Positions 1 to 9,926 of a stretch of DNA of 64,000 bases are shown here, piece by piece. Positions within the stretch are counted from its first letter, which is position 1. Each line of letters begins with the position of its first letter. The notes beneath the pieces were generated by a model. That model was not told the DNA's origin. It did not search any database and saw nothing but the letters and a program-made list of their open reading frames with translations. The position numbers were made by a program, and so were the translations under genes. This DNA comes from Shewanella sp. Isolate11 (GTDB lineage: Bacteria; Pseudomonadota; Gammaproteobacteria; Enterobacterales; Shewanellaceae). Location of the stretch: positions 124,001 through 188,000 of the forward strand of contig NZ_JAKEVF010000004.1 of assembly GCF_022398315.1 (NCBI RefSeq). Reading direction: 5' to 3'.

Positions 1-689
1 AAGCCTGCGGCCGCGGCTGCCCAACCTGAATAGGAGTTCAGCATTGACACGACAACGGGCATATCGGCACCACCGATAGATGCCACTAAATGCCAGCCGA
101 AGGCAAAAGCAATCAAGGTCATCAGCAGTAGTGCAGGCATAGTGCCGCCGGTATTGACGAAGTTCACCATTAAGATAAGCGAGGCGATTACCGCGATCAG
201 ATTAAGCTTATGGCGGTGAGGTAGCATCATAGGTTTCGATGAAATAATGCCGCGCAATTTACCGAAAGCCACAACAGAGCCGGTAAAGGTGACCGCACCA
301 ATAAAGATCCCTAAGAAGACTTCAACTAAGTGAATGTTAAGCATGGCGCCGCTTAAATCATGCAAGTCGATAAAGCTGTTAAAGCCAACGAGCACTGCCG
401 CCATACCCACAAAGCTGTGAAGTACTGCCACTAACTCAGGCATTTCAGTCATTTCAACTTTCAATGCTAGGCGAACACCGATAGCGCCACCAATGACCAT
501 GGCGAGGATGATCCATTGTAAGCCACTCGATTCAGGGCTGAGTATGGTTGCGCCTAGGGCGATGACCATACCAATAATGCCGAATAAGTTGCCGTTTTTA
601 GCCGATTCTTGCTTCGACAATCCTGCGAGACTGAAGATGAAGAAGATGGCTGCAACGATATATGCTGCTGTTACCAGTCCTTGAGACAC
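1..689 (-). CDS. pntB: NAD(P) transhydrogenase subunit beta (partial, C-terminus outside window)
   Basis: Beta subunit of the inner-membrane proton-translocating transhydrogenase, which uses the proton gradient to reduce NADP+ with NADH. The visible part is the N-terminal membrane domain: the reverse strand from 689 reads [13 protein letters not shown] and continues through hydrophobic segments typical of PntB. The start is a GTG at 689-687 with an AAGGGGG ribosome site just upstream; no ATG fits better. It lies 11 bp downstream of pntA on the same strand, so the two are one operon. The NADP-binding domain III is beyond base 1. Identity is firm from the adjoining pntA; only the 3' part is missing. 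Confidence 0.93.
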   Translation of the reverse strand, partial: MSQGLVTAAYIVAAIFFIFSLAGLSKQESAKNGNLFGIIGMVIALGATILSPESSGLQWIILAMVIGGAIGVRLALKVEMTEMPELVAVLHSFVGMAAVLVGFNSFIDLHDLSGAMLNIHLVEVFLGIFIGAVTFTGSVVAFGKLRGIISSKPMMLPHRHKLNLIAVIASLILMVNFVNTGGTMPALLLMTLIAFAFGWHLVASIGGADMPVVVSMLNSYSGWAAAAAG

Positions 690-700
690 GTTAAACCCCC

Positions 701-2227
701 TTAATTCTTACGGAACATCTTCAGCATGCGCTGAGTGACGGTGAAGCCGCCAAAGATGTTGATACTGGCAATGAGCACTGCGATAAAGGCGAGCACTGTC
801 GTTAAGGTCGAACCATGACCTATCTGCAGTAAAGCGCCGACAACGATGATGCCTGAAATAGCGTTAGTCACTGACATCAGTGGTGTATGCAATGAATGCG
901 ATACGTTCCACACCACGTAGTAACCTACAACACATGACAGTACAAACACGGTAAAGTGCGATAAAAACTCGGCTGGGGCAACTGAAGCGACAGCGCCAAA
1001 ACCAATGAGTCCTAAGGCACCCAAGATGTATTTAAGCTTTGAGGGCTTTTTAACTTCTACTGGTGCAGGTTCAGCCTTGGCTGCCGGTTGTTGTGGTGCC
1101 GCTGAAACCGAAATCGCTGGTGGCGGGAAGGTGATTTCACCATCACGAGTCACCGTCATGTTGCGCATTACCACATCGTCAAAGTCCAATACGGCATTGC
1201 CGTCTTTTTCTTTGCACATTAACTTCATTAAATTAACTAGGTTAGTGCCGTACAGTTGTGAAGACTGAGCCGGAAGACGTCCGGGGAGATCGGTGTAACC
1301 AATCACTTTAACGCCGTTGTCAGTAACAATGAGTTCACCGGATTGGGTGTATTCACAGTTACCGCCGGTTGCGGCAGCCAAATCGACAATCACCGAGCCT
1401 GGTTTCATACTATCGACCATAGCCTTAGTGATCAGTTTGGGAGCTGGACGACCTGGGATCAGTGCGGTGGTGATAATGATATCGACTTCTTTCGCTTGCT
1501 CGGCAAACAGCGCCATTTCGGCGGCGATAAATTCATCTGACATGGTTTTAGCGTAACCGTCAGATGAACCGCCTTCTTCGTCACCAAAGTCGAGTTTTAA
1601 GAATTCGCCGCCCATTGATTCGATCTGTTCGGCGACTTCAAGACGGGTATCGAAGGCGCGAACGATGGCGCCCAATGAGCCAGCGGTTCCGATGGCGGCA
1701 AGACCGGCAACACCAGCACCAATGACCAACACTTTTGCCGGAGGTACTTTACCTGCGGCAGTTATTTGTCCGGTAAAGAAGCGGCCAAACTGATGCGCTG
1801 CTTCGACTACGGCGCGATAACCACCGATATTGGCCATCGATGATAACGCATCCAGAGATTGGGCTCGGGAGATCCGCGGCACCATATCCATTGCCATCAC
1901 GGTGACATTACGCTTGGAAAGTTTTTCGACTAGTTCAGGATTTTGTGCTGGCCAGATAAAACTGACCAAGGTGGTTCCTGCTTTTAATAACTCAATTTCT
2001 GCGTCGTCAGGCGCGTTCACTTTAAAAATAAAGTCGGCATCCCACACCTTATCGACAACACTGGCTCCGGCGGCTTCAAATGCGGCATCATCGAAGCTAG
2101 ATTGCTGGCCAGCACCGGCTTCGATAGCAACCTCAAAGCCGAGCTTTGTAAGTTGCACGACAGTCGCCGGGGTCGCCGCGACCCGGGTTTCTCCATTGAG
2201 ACTCTCTCTCGGTATTCCAATCTGCAT
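701..2227 (-). CDS. pntA: NAD(P) transhydrogenase subunit alpha
   Basis: Alpha subunit of the membrane transhydrogenase, 508 aa (E. coli PntA is about 510). An N-terminal alanine-dehydrogenase/PNT-like domain (about residues 4-140) is followed by the NAD(H)-binding Rossmann domain with [11 protein letters not shown] at 170-180. A Pro/Ala/Lys-rich linker near residues 380-400 leads to several hydrophobic helices at the C-terminus (about 400-505), the alpha-subunit share of the proton channel. The gene is the first of pntAB and is divergent from the sulfite reductase operon, with about 630 bp between. The enzyme supplies NADPH, which fits a neighbouring NADPH-dependent sulfite reductase, but shared regulation is not shown. 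Confidence 0.97.
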   Translation of the reverse strand: MQIGIPRESLNGETRVAATPATVVQLTKLGFEVAIEAGAGQQSSFDDAAFEAAGASVVDKVWDADFIFKVNAPDDAEIELLKAGTTLVSFIWPAQNPELVEKLSKRNVTVMAMDMVPRISRAQSLDALSSMANIGGYRAVVEAAHQFGRFFTGQITAAGKVPPAKVLVIGAGVAGLAAIGTAGSLGAIVRAFDTRLEVAEQIESMGGEFLKLDFGDEEGGSSDGYAKTMSDEFIAAEMALFAEQAKEVDIIITTALIPGRPAPKLITKAMVDSMKPGSVIVDLAAATGGNCEYTQSGELIVTDNGVKVIGYTDLPGRLPAQSSQLYGTNLVNLMKLMCKEKDGNAVLDFDDVVMRNMTVTRDGEITFPPPAISVSAAPQQPAAKAEPAPVEVKKPSKLKYILGALGLIGFGAVASVAPAEFLSHFTVFVLSCVVGYYVVWNVSHSLHTPLMSVTNAISGIIVVGALLQIGHGSTLTTVLAFIAVLIASINIFGGFTVTQRMLKMFRKN

Positions 2228-2861
2228 GACTATTCCCTGATGGTTAATAAATCATAGCCTGGTCTGTTTTGGCTAGGTCACAGTGCCAAACAGGCTATTT
2301 AATTATCTTACGATAATGGTTTGTAACTTTTGATCCTGAGTGGGGAAGAGCACGATCTTCAGCCCATGTTGTACTTTTATCATGCAGATAAATGCATGAA
2401 TAATTTATTGCACATTGCTTCTGTTGGGCTAAATCCGTTTAGCATAAAGCGCTGTTTTGCCTAAATAAGATTTGAGTCTGAACTCTAATTTTATTAGGAT
2501 GATATTGATCTCAAGCTGAGACAATACAGGTCTAATTTACCCTTTGCTAAATCGATAAAATTGACTTAGACATCGGCCATTCATTGTGGCAATTGTGTGA
2601 CGAGACACAAGAGCCAAACTTTCAAATTCGACAAATTGACCCTAGCAAGCATCAAAATTTTGCGCTGTGCCACATTTTCAAGTTTTGTTTTTGTGGTCCA
2701 TCGGACTCTTTTTACAAAAATCCTGACCACACTCAATTTTGTAGCTTAATTTATAACCTTTGCATATTCCAAAAACGAATTAAAAATTAGATTTTATTCT
2801 TTTTTGCTTTGCGATTATCAGACTAAGCTTAGCCTATTAAATTGTAATAGGGCCGTCTTCC
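2228..2861. other. Gene-free divergent control region, pntA / cysJ
   Basis: About 630 bp between divergently transcribed pntA and cysJ, so it must hold both promoters. It is AT-rich towards cysJ. A loose dyad, TGCATGAATAATTTATTGCA at 2393-2412, has TGCA arms and could be a regulator site; I cannot assign it. CysB sites are too degenerate to call by eye. A 68-codon frame at 2584-2790 has no recognisable composition or ribosome site and is not called as a gene. Confidence 0.5.
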
Positions 2862-4646
2862 ATGTTGTTAAAAGAGCTTTCATCACTGGCTTCTCCACTG
2901 TCTCAGGGACAAGTGGATAAGCTTAAGCAACTCACTTCAGAACTTAATGCAGTGCAGCTAGCATGGCTTGGTGGTTATCTATCCGCTACGGCTGAGCTGA
3001 GTGGCAATGTGGCGGCACCAGCGAGTGCGCCAGAGCAGACGATTACCATTTTATATGGAAGCCAAACCGGTAATGGTCGTGGTGTTGCTACCGAGCTGGC
3101 TGAGAAAGCGCAGGCACAAGGTTATGCGGTTAACTTAGTGTCGATGGCCGATTACAAAGTCCGTCAGTTAAAGCAAGAAACCTTACTCTTGGCCGTGGTT
3201 AGTACCCATGGTGAAGGGGAAGCGCCAGACGATGCTATTGAGTTACACAAGTTTTTAGAATCAAAACGCGCACCGCGTTTAGAGAATCTTAACTATTCGG
3301 TATTGGCGTTAGGGGACTCAAGTTACGAGTTCTTCTGCCAAACAGGTAAAGATTTCGATCAACGTTTATCGGCTTTGGGTGCTAAGGCGATTGTGCCACT
3401 CACCGAATGTGATGTGGATTATGAAACTTCAGCCAATGCGTGGCAGCAGCAGGTATTAGAAGCGGTTAAACCTTTGGTTGAAGCATCAAGTGCCAGCGTA
3501 GTCTCAATTTCTCATGCACCAACTTCTGCTGTATCGGCCTTTACTAAGCAAAAGCCTTATACCGCCGAGCTGTTAGTGAGCCAAAAATTAACTGGTCGCG
3601 ATTCTGATAGAGATGTTCGTCATGTCGAAATCGACTTAGGTGAGTCTGGATTAAATTATCAAGTGGGTGATGCACTTGGGGTTTGGTTTAGTAACTCAGA
3701 TGCGTTAGTGAATGAGCTTTTAGCGGGTCTAAAGCTGGATGGCGAAGCTGAGGTGACTATTGGTGAGCAAACCCTCTCACTATTCGATGCCCTAAAAGAA
3801 AAGCGTGAATTGACTCAGCTGTATCCCGGCTTAGTACAAAACTGGGCGCAACTAAGTGGTAACCAAGCTTTGCAAGCCATTGCTGAAGATAAGGAGCAAA
3901 CGCGTCAGTTTGTGCTTAATCATCAATTAGCCGATCTTGTGAGCCAATATCCTGTCGATATCACAGGTTTCCAATTAGTTGAGTTGTTACGTCCGATCAC
4001 TCCGCGTCTGTATTCAATTGCATCGAGCCAAAGCGAAGTTGAATCGGAAGTCCACCTTACTGTGGCTCTGGTTGAAGAGCAGCGAAATGGTGTGACTCGT
4101 TTTGGTGGTGCTTCGCAATTTTTGGCTAATGCCGAAGAAGGTAGTGAAGTGAAGGTCTATGTTGAGCCTAACAATCACTTCCGTCTGCCAAGCGATCCAA
4201 AAACTCCGGTGATCATGATTGGTCCTGGTACTGGGGTTGCCCCATTCAGAGCCTTTATGCAGGAACGTGCCCAGCAAGATAATGTCGGTGATAGCTGGTT
4301 GTTCTTCGGTAATCCGCATTTCGAACAAGACTTCCTCTATCAAACAGAGTGGCAGCAATATCTTAATGACGGCACTTTAACCCGTTTAGATTCGGCTTTC
4401 TCTCGCGATCAGCAACATAAGGTTTATGTGCAGCATCGTATAGCCGAACGTGGCGAAACCTTATGGCAGTGGTTAGAAAATGGTGCTCATTTATACATCT
4501 GTGGTGATGCCGACCGTATGGCGAAAGATGTGCATCAGGCCTTAATCGATGTGGTTAAGCAATTTGGTGGTAAAGATGAGCAGCAAGCGATTGAGTATTT
4601 AGAGGCTCTGCGTTGCGACAAGCGTTATCAGAAAGACGTTTACTAA
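2862..4646 (+). CDS. cysJ: Sulfite reductase (NADPH) flavoprotein alpha-component
   Basis: Passes electrons from NADPH through FAD and FMN to the CysI hemoprotein for six-electron reduction of sulfite to sulfide. 594 aa, near the family length of about 600. An N-terminal flavodoxin domain (about residues 60-205) carries the FMN phosphate loop YGSQTGNGRG. An FAD-binding ferredoxin reductase-type domain follows (RLYSIASS motif near 385), then an NADP-binding domain (GPGTGVAPFRAF, CGDADRMAKDV) ending in YQKDVY, the usual aromatic C-terminus. First gene of cysJIH on the plus strand. The ATG at 2862 has only a weak AGGG upstream, but the flavodoxin domain sets the frame. Confidence 0.97.
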   Translation: MLLKELSSLASPLSQGQVDKLKQLTSELNAVQLAWLGGYLSATAELSGNVAAPASAPEQTITILYGSQTGNGRGVATELAEKAQAQGYAVNLVSMADYKVRQLKQETLLLAVVSTHGEGEAPDDAIELHKFLESKRAPRLENLNYSVLALGDSSYEFFCQTGKDFDQRLSALGAKAIVPLTECDVDYETSANAWQQQVLEAVKPLVEASSASVVSISHAPTSAVSAFTKQKPYTAELLVSQKLTGRDSDRDVRHVEIDLGESGLNYQVGDALGVWFSNSDALVNELLAGLKLDGEAEVTIGEQTLSLFDALKEKRELTQLYPGLVQNWAQLSGNQALQAIAEDKEQTRQFVLNHQLADLVSQYPVDITGFQLVELLRPITPRLYSIASSQSEVESEVHLTVALVEEQRNGVTRFGGASQFLANAEEGSEVKVYVEPNNHFRLPSDPKTPVIMIGPGTGVAPFRAFMQERAQQDNVGDSWLFFGNPHFEQDFLYQTEWQQYLNDGTLTRLDSAFSRDQQHKVYVQHRIAERGETLWQWLENGAHLYICGDADRMAKDVHQALIDVVKQFGGKDEQQAIEYLEALRCDKRYQKDVY

Positions 4647-4730
4647 TATCGCGGCATCGAAACTAAGATTAATGACACAGAACAATTTGCATGGACATCG
4701 TCGGTGCAACAAAGGATAAAGGCAGTCGCC

Positions 4731-6428
4731 ATGAGTAAAGAAAAATTATCAGTAAATGAATATTTAAAAGATGACAGTAACTACCTTCGCGGCACGATCG
4801 AAGAGGGTTTAGATACGTCATTAACGGGTTCATTTAATGATGCCGATCAGCAGCTGATTAAGTTTCATGGTTTTTATCAGCAAGACGATCGCGATCTACG
4901 TAACGAGCGTAAAGAGCAGAAACTAGAGCCTCTTTATAGCTTCATGTTGCGTGCCCGTGTTGCTGGTGGTGTATGTACGCCAAAGCAGTGGCTGGGTGTT
5001 GATAAAATTGCATCGACGTTAACTAGCTCGCACAGTATTCGTCTTACTACGCGTCAGACTTTCCAGTATCACGGTATCCCTAAGCGTAACCTCAAGACGC
5101 TGATCCAAGATTTGGATAAGGAAGCGCTAGATTCAATTGCTGCCTGTGGTGATGTGAACCGTAACGTGATGTGTAACCCTAATCCGGTGGAATCTAAGCT
5201 GCATCAACAGGCTTTTTTCTGGGCTAAGCAGTTGTCAGATAACTATCTGCCACGCACTAAGGCTTATGCTGAGATCTGGCTGGGAGATGACAAGGTTGCA
5301 GTCAGCGAAGGCGATGATGTTGAGCCAGTTTATGGCAAAACTTATCTACCTCGTAAATTTAAGATGGCAGTTGCTGTTCCTCCTGATAACGATGTCGATG
5401 TTTACACCAATGACCTTGGTTTTATCGCCGTAGCTGAAGAGGGCGAATTAGTCGGCTTCAATTTAGTCGCTGGCGGCGGTATGGGGTCAACGCATGGTGA
5501 AGTTAAAACCTTCCCACGTTTAGGCGATGACTTTGGGTTTATTAAAGCTGAAGACTGCCTCAAGTTTGCCGAAGCGGTATTAAAAGTACAGCGTGATTGG
5601 GGTAACCGTTCAGACCGTAAACAGTCGCGGTTGAAGTACACCATTGTTAAGCATGGTTTCGAGGCGTTTAAAGCCGAGGTCGAGAAACGTGCCGGCGTGA
5701 AATTTGAGCCTAAGCGTGAAGTTATCATTGGCGATCGTGGGGATCGTTATGGATGGATCAAAGGGGTTGATGATAACTGGCACCTTACGCTGTTTATCGA
5801 AGGCGGTCGTATTAAAGACCTACCGGGTCAACCTCTGCAAACCGGTTTACGTGAAATTGCCCTAGTACATAAAGGCGATTTCCGCATGACCTCTAACCAG
5901 AACATCATTATTGCTGGTGTTGCCGAGGCCGATAAAGCGCAGATCGAGGAGATCGCACGTGCTCACGGTTTAATGGGGAAAGTGATCACTCAAACTCGTG
6001 GTCACTCGATTGCCTGTGTCGCGCTGCCAACTTGTGCCTTGGCGATGGCAGAAGCTGAGCGTTATTTCCCAGACTTCTTGACCAAAGTCGAAGCCTTGCA
6101 GGAAAAACATGGCTTTCTCGATCAGGGCATAGTGATCCGTATGACGGGCTGTCCTAACGGTTGTGCGCGTCCATTTGCCGCTGAAATCGGCTTAGTGGGT
6201 AAAGCGCCTGGGCGTTATAACTTGTATCTTGGTGCGAGTTTCGAAGGTACCCGTTTGAACAAACTGTACCGCGAAAATATTCAAGAAGCCGAGATCTTAT
6301 CTGAGCTTGATGCGCTGTTTGCTCGCTATGTGAGTGAACGTGAAGCAGGTGAAACTTTTGGTAATTTCACCGTGCGAGTGGGCGTGGTGAAAGCGGTTAT
6401 CGACGCCGCTAGGGATTTTCATGCCTAA
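4731..6428 (+). CDS. cysI: Sulfite reductase (NADPH) hemoprotein beta-component
   Basis: Siroheme and 4Fe-4S subunit that reduces sulfite to sulfide in cysteine synthesis; cytoplasmic. 565 aa from the ATG at 4731, the usual length. An upstream in-frame GTG at 4704 would add nine residues, but [12 protein letters not shown] is the expected N-terminus and AAAGG lies just upstream of 4731. The cluster-binding cysteines are visible as CVALPTC and CPNGC in the C-terminal third; CPNGC supplies the residue bridging cluster and siroheme. Sits 84 bp after cysJ and overlaps cysH by 8 bp (ATGCCTAA), pointing to translational coupling. Siroheme supply links it to the uroporphyrinogen methyltransferase gene at 13.4 kb. 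Confidence 0.97.
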   Translation: MSKEKLSVNEYLKDDSNYLRGTIEEGLDTSLTGSFNDADQQLIKFHGFYQQDDRDLRNERKEQKLEPLYSFMLRARVAGGVCTPKQWLGVDKIASTLTSSHSIRLTTRQTFQYHGIPKRNLKTLIQDLDKEALDSIAACGDVNRNVMCNPNPVESKLHQQAFFWAKQLSDNYLPRTKAYAEIWLGDDKVAVSEGDDVEPVYGKTYLPRKFKMAVAVPPDNDVDVYTNDLGFIAVAEEGELVGFNLVAGGGMGSTHGEVKTFPRLGDDFGFIKAEDCLKFAEAVLKVQRDWGNRSDRKQSRLKYTIVKHGFEAFKAEVEKRAGVKFEPKREVIIGDRGDRYGWIKGVDDNWHLTLFIEGGRIKDLPGQPLQTGLREIALVHKGDFRMTSNQNIIIAGVAEADKAQIEEIARAHGLMGKVITQTRGHSIACVALPTCALAMAEAERYFPDFLTKVEALQEKHGFLDQGIVIRMTGCPNGCARPFAAEIGLVGKAPGRYNLYLGASFEGTRLNKLYRENIQEAEILSELDALFARYVSEREAGETFGNFTVRVGVVKAVIDAARDFHA

Positions 6429-7173
6429 CTCAGTTGTTACTGCCGAAGCACTTTTGGCGCTGTTACAAGCGCCTAAAGAGCAGCAGCAAGCTGAACTGCA
6501 GCGGATTAACGATTTCCTTGAAACCTTAACGCCTGCCGAGCGTGTCGTTTGGGGATTGGCGTATCTGCCCGGCAGCCATGCTTTGTCATCAAGCTTTGGT
6601 ATTCAAGGTGCGGTGATGTTGCATCTGGTGAGTCAGATCCAAAACGATATCCCGGTGATTTTGACCGATACCGGATATTTATTCCCTGAAACTTATCAGT
6701 TTATCGATGAGTTGACTGAGCGATTACAGCTTAATTTGAAGGTGTATCGTGCACCAATGACTGCGGCATGGCAGGAAGCGAAATTTGGCCGTTTATGGGA
6801 GCAGGGTATTGATGGGCTCGAGCAGTATAATCGTCTTAATAAAGTGATCCCGATGCAAAATGCCCTGCAAGAGCTGAATGTCGGCACTTGGTTTGCGGGT
6901 TTGCGTCGCTCTCAATCGAGTACTCGTGAAGATTTGCCATTTTTAGCTATCCATGGCGATCGCTATAAGTTGTTGCCCATTTTAGATTGGAGCAACAAAG
7001 ATGTGCATCAATATTTGACTCAATATGAATTGCCGTATCACCCATTATGGGAGCAAGGATATGTGTCTGTTGGTGATACTCACTCGAGTAAACCATTAGA
7101 ACTAGGTATGACCGAAGAGGAGACTCGTTTTAACGGCCTCAAGCGTGAGTGTGGCTTGCATTACGAGATCTAA
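6421..7173 (+). CDS. cysH: Phosphoadenosine phosphosulfate (PAPS) reductase
   Basis: Reduces PAPS to sulfite using thioredoxin, the step before CysJI. 250 aa, the normal size. The nucleotide-binding core is seen in [13 protein letters not shown] and the YLFPETY region, and the C-terminal catalytic cysteine is in [10 protein letters not shown]. There are no Cys-Cys pairs of the kind that bind 4Fe-4S in APS reductases, so this is the PAPS-specific, E. coli-like type. Overlaps cysI by 8 bp and closes the operon. cysDNC and the sulfate transporter are not in the window. Confidence 0.96.
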   Translation: MPNSVVTAEALLALLQAPKEQQQAELQRINDFLETLTPAERVVWGLAYLPGSHALSSSFGIQGAVMLHLVSQIQNDIPVILTDTGYLFPETYQFIDELTERLQLNLKVYRAPMTAAWQEAKFGRLWEQGIDGLEQYNRLNKVIPMQNALQELNVGTWFAGLRRSQSSTREDLPFLAIHGDRYKLLPILDWSNKDVHQYLTQYELPYHPLWEQGYVSVGDTHSSKPLELGMTEEETRFNGLKRECGLHYEI

Positions 7174-7221
7174 TTTAGCGCAATTTTAATTTGACTATGG
7201 CCAACTAATTGACTGTTAAAT

Positions 7222-7241
7222 AAAGTATAAATCTATACTTT
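7222..7241 (+). terminator. AT-rich hairpin after cysH (possible terminator)
   Basis: AAAGTATA (7222-7229), loop AATC, TATACTTT (7234-7241), followed by two more T and AT-rich sequence, 49 bp after the cysH stop. The stem is perfect but has only two G:C pairs, so termination would be weak. Confidence 0.4.
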
Positions 7242-7272
7242 TTAATACTTTATTATGATTTGTGCACTTTTT

Positions 7273-7580
7273 TTGCACATAGTTATGCACAGCAGTTTAT
7301 ATTGATCTATAGTTGTAAGTTCCCGTAGATGGTTTTGATATGTTGTCTGTATCGGATCTGACTTGGATCGCGTAACTTCACCTTCCTAATGAGAAGTTAC
7401 AGGCAGAGTTGCCGACATCATCGAAACACCCTCGCAATCGCGAGAGCTTGATTGGTTTGCTAGCGCTTGCTAAATCTAGCTTTAGGCCCTGGGTAGCCCT
7501 AAGTGGCTATCCAGGGAATTGCCTAAGCCCGCTTTGTTACACCACTTCTTGTCCCGAGTTTGGGTTAGCTATTTCCCTTT
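7273..7580 (+). ncRNA. Candidate structured noncoding RNA in a gene-free stretch
   Basis: The 530 bp between cysH and the next gene hold no convincing gene but unusually dense base pairing. A long arm pairs 7332-7349 with 7404-7427 (one bulge, two G-T pairs, one small internal loop) and encloses GTAACTTC/GAAGTTAC (7372-7379 with 7393-7400). Next come CTCGC-AATC-GCGAG (7431-7444) and a 12-bp hairpin, CCCTGGGTAGCC with GGCTATCCAGGG (7487-7498, 7505-7516, one G-T pair), whose base extends through TTAGGC/GCCTAA. A possible promoter, TTGCAC (7273) -17- TTTATA (7296), precedes it, and T-rich sequence follows at 7575-7580. It does not match 6S, tmRNA, RNase P, SRP RNA or GcvB as I know them. It could instead be a palindromic mobile element. 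Confidence 0.35.
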
Positions 7581-7705
7581 TTATTCATCAATATAGTACT
7601 ATCTATATCTATTTTTAATTACTTTACTGTTATACCAATCCACGTCTTTATACTGATTGTTATTGCAGGGATAGTGCAGTGCTTAGTAAATAAAGGGAGT
7701 TATGA

Positions 7706-9415
7706 ATGAAGAAGTTATTGTCGGCCGTCGCTGTTGTTGCCGTCGCTGCTGGATCCTATTGGGCTACACAGCAAAATTCATCGTCATCAGCCAATGCTGT
7801 GTTGGACTATGTTCCTGCTGATACTGTGGTGTTTTCGGCACAATTTGAACCATTTCCGATAAAAGACTATATCGACTCGCTTCCTGAGGCGCATAAGCAG
7901 TCACCCCAAGGACTGCAAGATTTAATGCAAAATGAGCAAGACCCTCGTTCGCAGTTCTTTTTTGAACTGGTCAGTCAATATTTTGCGGCCATGAAAGATG
8001 GTCAAACCTTTATCGATACCTTTGGTTTTCCCAAAGATCTCAGTGCTTATGTTTACGCTTTAGGCGCGATCCCTGTGATGAAACTGGATATCGAGCATCC
8101 AGATAAACTTTGGGCTTTGCTCGATAGTATCGAAGCTAAAACTGGATTCACTCATCAGATTCGCGCTAGTGCCGGAGCAGAATATCGTGCATATACTCTG
8201 ACGAATGAGAGCGAGACCGAACAGATTGACTTGGTATTTGCCATTGAAAAGCAGATGTTAACCGTGACTTTTGCTACCAGTTTTACCGATCCTACCTTGT
8301 TGGAAACTGCCCTAGGTGTTCGCCCTGCGGCTGATCCACTGAGTCAGTCGCCCCTGATAAAAGATATCTTCAATGATCATGGTTTCCTAAAAGACGGCAT
8401 TAGTTACATCAATCATAAAGAGCTGGTGAAAGCGATTACGACTCAAGATGGTAATCGATTGGCGAAACAGCTATCTGAGCTATTTAGCGCGATTAATGAA
8501 GATCCTTTTGTTGAGTTTCGCTCGCAAACTTGTCGCGATGAGCTCGATGGTATTGCTAATAACTGGCCAAAAACCGTGATGGGTTATCGTCAGCTTAATA
8601 TCGATTCACAGCAGAGTGATATTAGTGTTAGCACAGTAATCGAAAGTAAAAACCAGTTAATAATGTCGGCGCTTAATCAGATCCGTGGTTTCTTACCTGC
8701 CTATACTCAAGATCATATTGGTATCTTCTCCCTAGGCTTGGGGGTCGATGTTAATCAGTTTGTGCCAGCAATGACAAAAGTGTGGGGCGAACTGCTAACC
8801 CCTAGCTATCAGTGCCAGCCGCTACGTGAAATGCAGGCTGAGATGGAAGCGCAGAATCCGGCTATGCTCGGTATGTTTTCCGGTTTTGCTAACGGGGTTA
8901 AGGGGATCGCTTTATCAGTGAGTGATTACCAACTCGATAATGATACCCAAGAGTTTGCAGTGAAAAATCTCGACGCCATAATGTCATTATCGGCAGAAGA
9001 TCCTGCCAGTCTGTTTAATATGATTAAACCATTTGCGCCTATGTTAGCCAATGTTAACCTGCCTCAAGATGGTTCGGCGATAGAACTAAATAGCCTATTA
9101 CCTTTCCCCGCCTATTTGGATGTGAAAGTTTATATGGCGCTTAAAGGTAAGCACTTAGTCATCTATAGCGGCGACCAGAGTAAAAGGTTTGCCGATAAGA
9201 TTGCCGACGAAGCGTTAACCAGTAACGGCTTATTAACCATGTCATCGGATTACAACAAGATGTTCACCCCTGTGATGCAGTTGTTGGAGATGAGTGGTGA
9301 GCCAGTACCAGAAGAGCTTAGTAGTCTTAAAGATTATAATATGAAGGTTAAAATGGACTTAGATGTTAATCAGCAAGGTATAGTGATTGACTCATCGGTA
9401 CAGACCTATAAGTAA
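7706..9415 (+). CDS. Conserved periplasmic or lipid-anchored hypothetical protein
   Basis: 569 aa; I do not recognise a named family. The N-terminus MKKLLSAVAVVAVAAGSYW is a signal peptide or membrane anchor with no lipobox cysteine, followed by a Ser/Asn linker and a large soluble region beginning VLDYVPADTVVFSAQ, probably periplasmic. Only two cysteines are evident, in the central part (near SQTC and SYQC), which could form a disulfide. The ATG at 7706 follows AAAGGGAG, a strong ribosome site. It is a single gene with its own terminator, facing the same way as the DUF3010-like gene after it. No catalytic motif is visible, so no function is proposed. Confidence 0.8.
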   Translation: MKKLLSAVAVVAVAAGSYWATQQNSSSSANAVLDYVPADTVVFSAQFEPFPIKDYIDSLPEAHKQSPQGLQDLMQNEQDPRSQFFFELVSQYFAAMKDGQTFIDTFGFPKDLSAYVYALGAIPVMKLDIEHPDKLWALLDSIEAKTGFTHQIRASAGAEYRAYTLTNESETEQIDLVFAIEKQMLTVTFATSFTDPTLLETALGVRPAADPLSQSPLIKDIFNDHGFLKDGISYINHKELVKAITTQDGNRLAKQLSELFSAINEDPFVEFRSQTCRDELDGIANNWPKTVMGYRQLNIDSQQSDISVSTVIESKNQLIMSALNQIRGFLPAYTQDHIGIFSLGLGVDVNQFVPAMTKVWGELLTPSYQCQPLREMQAEMEAQNPAMLGMFSGFANGVKGIALSVSDYQLDNDTQEFAVKNLDAIMSLSAEDPASLFNMIKPFAPMLANVNLPQDGSAIELNSLLPFPAYLDVKVYMALKGKHLVIYSGDQSKRFADKIADEALTSNGLLTMSSDYNKMFTPVMQLLEMSGEPVPEELSSLKDYNMKVKMDLDVNQQGIVIDSSVQTYK

Positions 9416-9430
9416 TCTGTTTATTTTGGG

Positions 9431-9463
9431 ATAAGCCTCGTCCTTAGACGGGGCTTATTTTTT
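9431..9463 (+). terminator. Rho-independent terminator
   Basis: ATAAGCCTCGTC / GACGGGGCTTAT with loop CTTA (9431-9442 and 9447-9458, one G-T pair) followed by a T-run. Lies 16 bp after the stop of the 569-aa gene. Confidence 0.88.
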
Positions 9464-9507
9464 GTCTGCTTATACTGATTGGTATTAACAATTATCAGGA
9501 GTCACAA

Positions 9508-9918
9508 TTGGCAATTACAGGCGTATTTTTAAAGGGATATGAGGCACGATTAATCAGCTTGTGTGGTAGCCGTGCTGAGCATCAACTAGTAGCGACTAAG
9601 GTTAATAAGATAGCTATTCCTAAGAGTCCGAGTGTCGAAGATATTCAGCAGTTTAATTTGGCATTCGCCGAATATTGTCAACAGCAGGGCACAGAGCAAC
9701 TGGTGATTAACCGCCGAGCAACCACAGGTAAAGGCGCTGGTGGAGCGGGAAGCTTTATTTTAGAAGGGGTATTGCTTGCAAGTTCACAATGGCCGATCAG
9801 TTTTGTCCATCCTGCGACTTTGCGGGCGACTGATAACAAATATGCCGAACTAAAAAACTATCGTCCGGCGACGCAAGATTTAGGCAAGGCCTACGACCTT
9901 GCTTTCGAACTACTTTAA
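9508..9918 (+). CDS. DUF3010-like conserved protein
   Basis: 136 aa. The opening ITGVFLKGYEARLISL and the later INRRATTGKGAGGAGSFILEG match my memory of the DUF3010 family, small gammaproteobacterial proteins thought to have an RNase H/RuvC-like fold; function unknown. The start is a TTG at 9508 with a good AGGAGT seven bases upstream; no in-frame ATG fits. No signal peptide, so cytoplasmic. It converges on the peroxiredoxin gene with only 8 bp between stops, and no terminator hairpin is visible there. Confidence 0.75.
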   Translation: MAITGVFLKGYEARLISLCGSRAEHQLVATKVNKIAIPKSPSVEDIQQFNLAFAEYCQQQGTEQLVINRRATTGKGAGGAGSFILEGVLLASSQWPISFVHPATLRATDNKYAELKNYRPATQDLGKAYDLAFELL

Positions 9919-9926
9919 TCCCAAGA

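Noticed and set aside
2393..2412. ArgR-like box (TGCATGAATAATTTATTGCA)
   Set aside because: Only one half fits the ARG-box consensus and neither neighbouring gene is an arginine gene.
2584..2790. 68-codon open frame upstream of cysJ
   Set aside because: No ribosome site, residue make-up of translated AT-rich promoter DNA, and it lies where the cysJ promoter must be.
7409..7618. 69-codon frame in the gap after cysH
   Set aside because: Runs straight through the base-paired block at 7431-7528; no start signal and no protein-like pattern.
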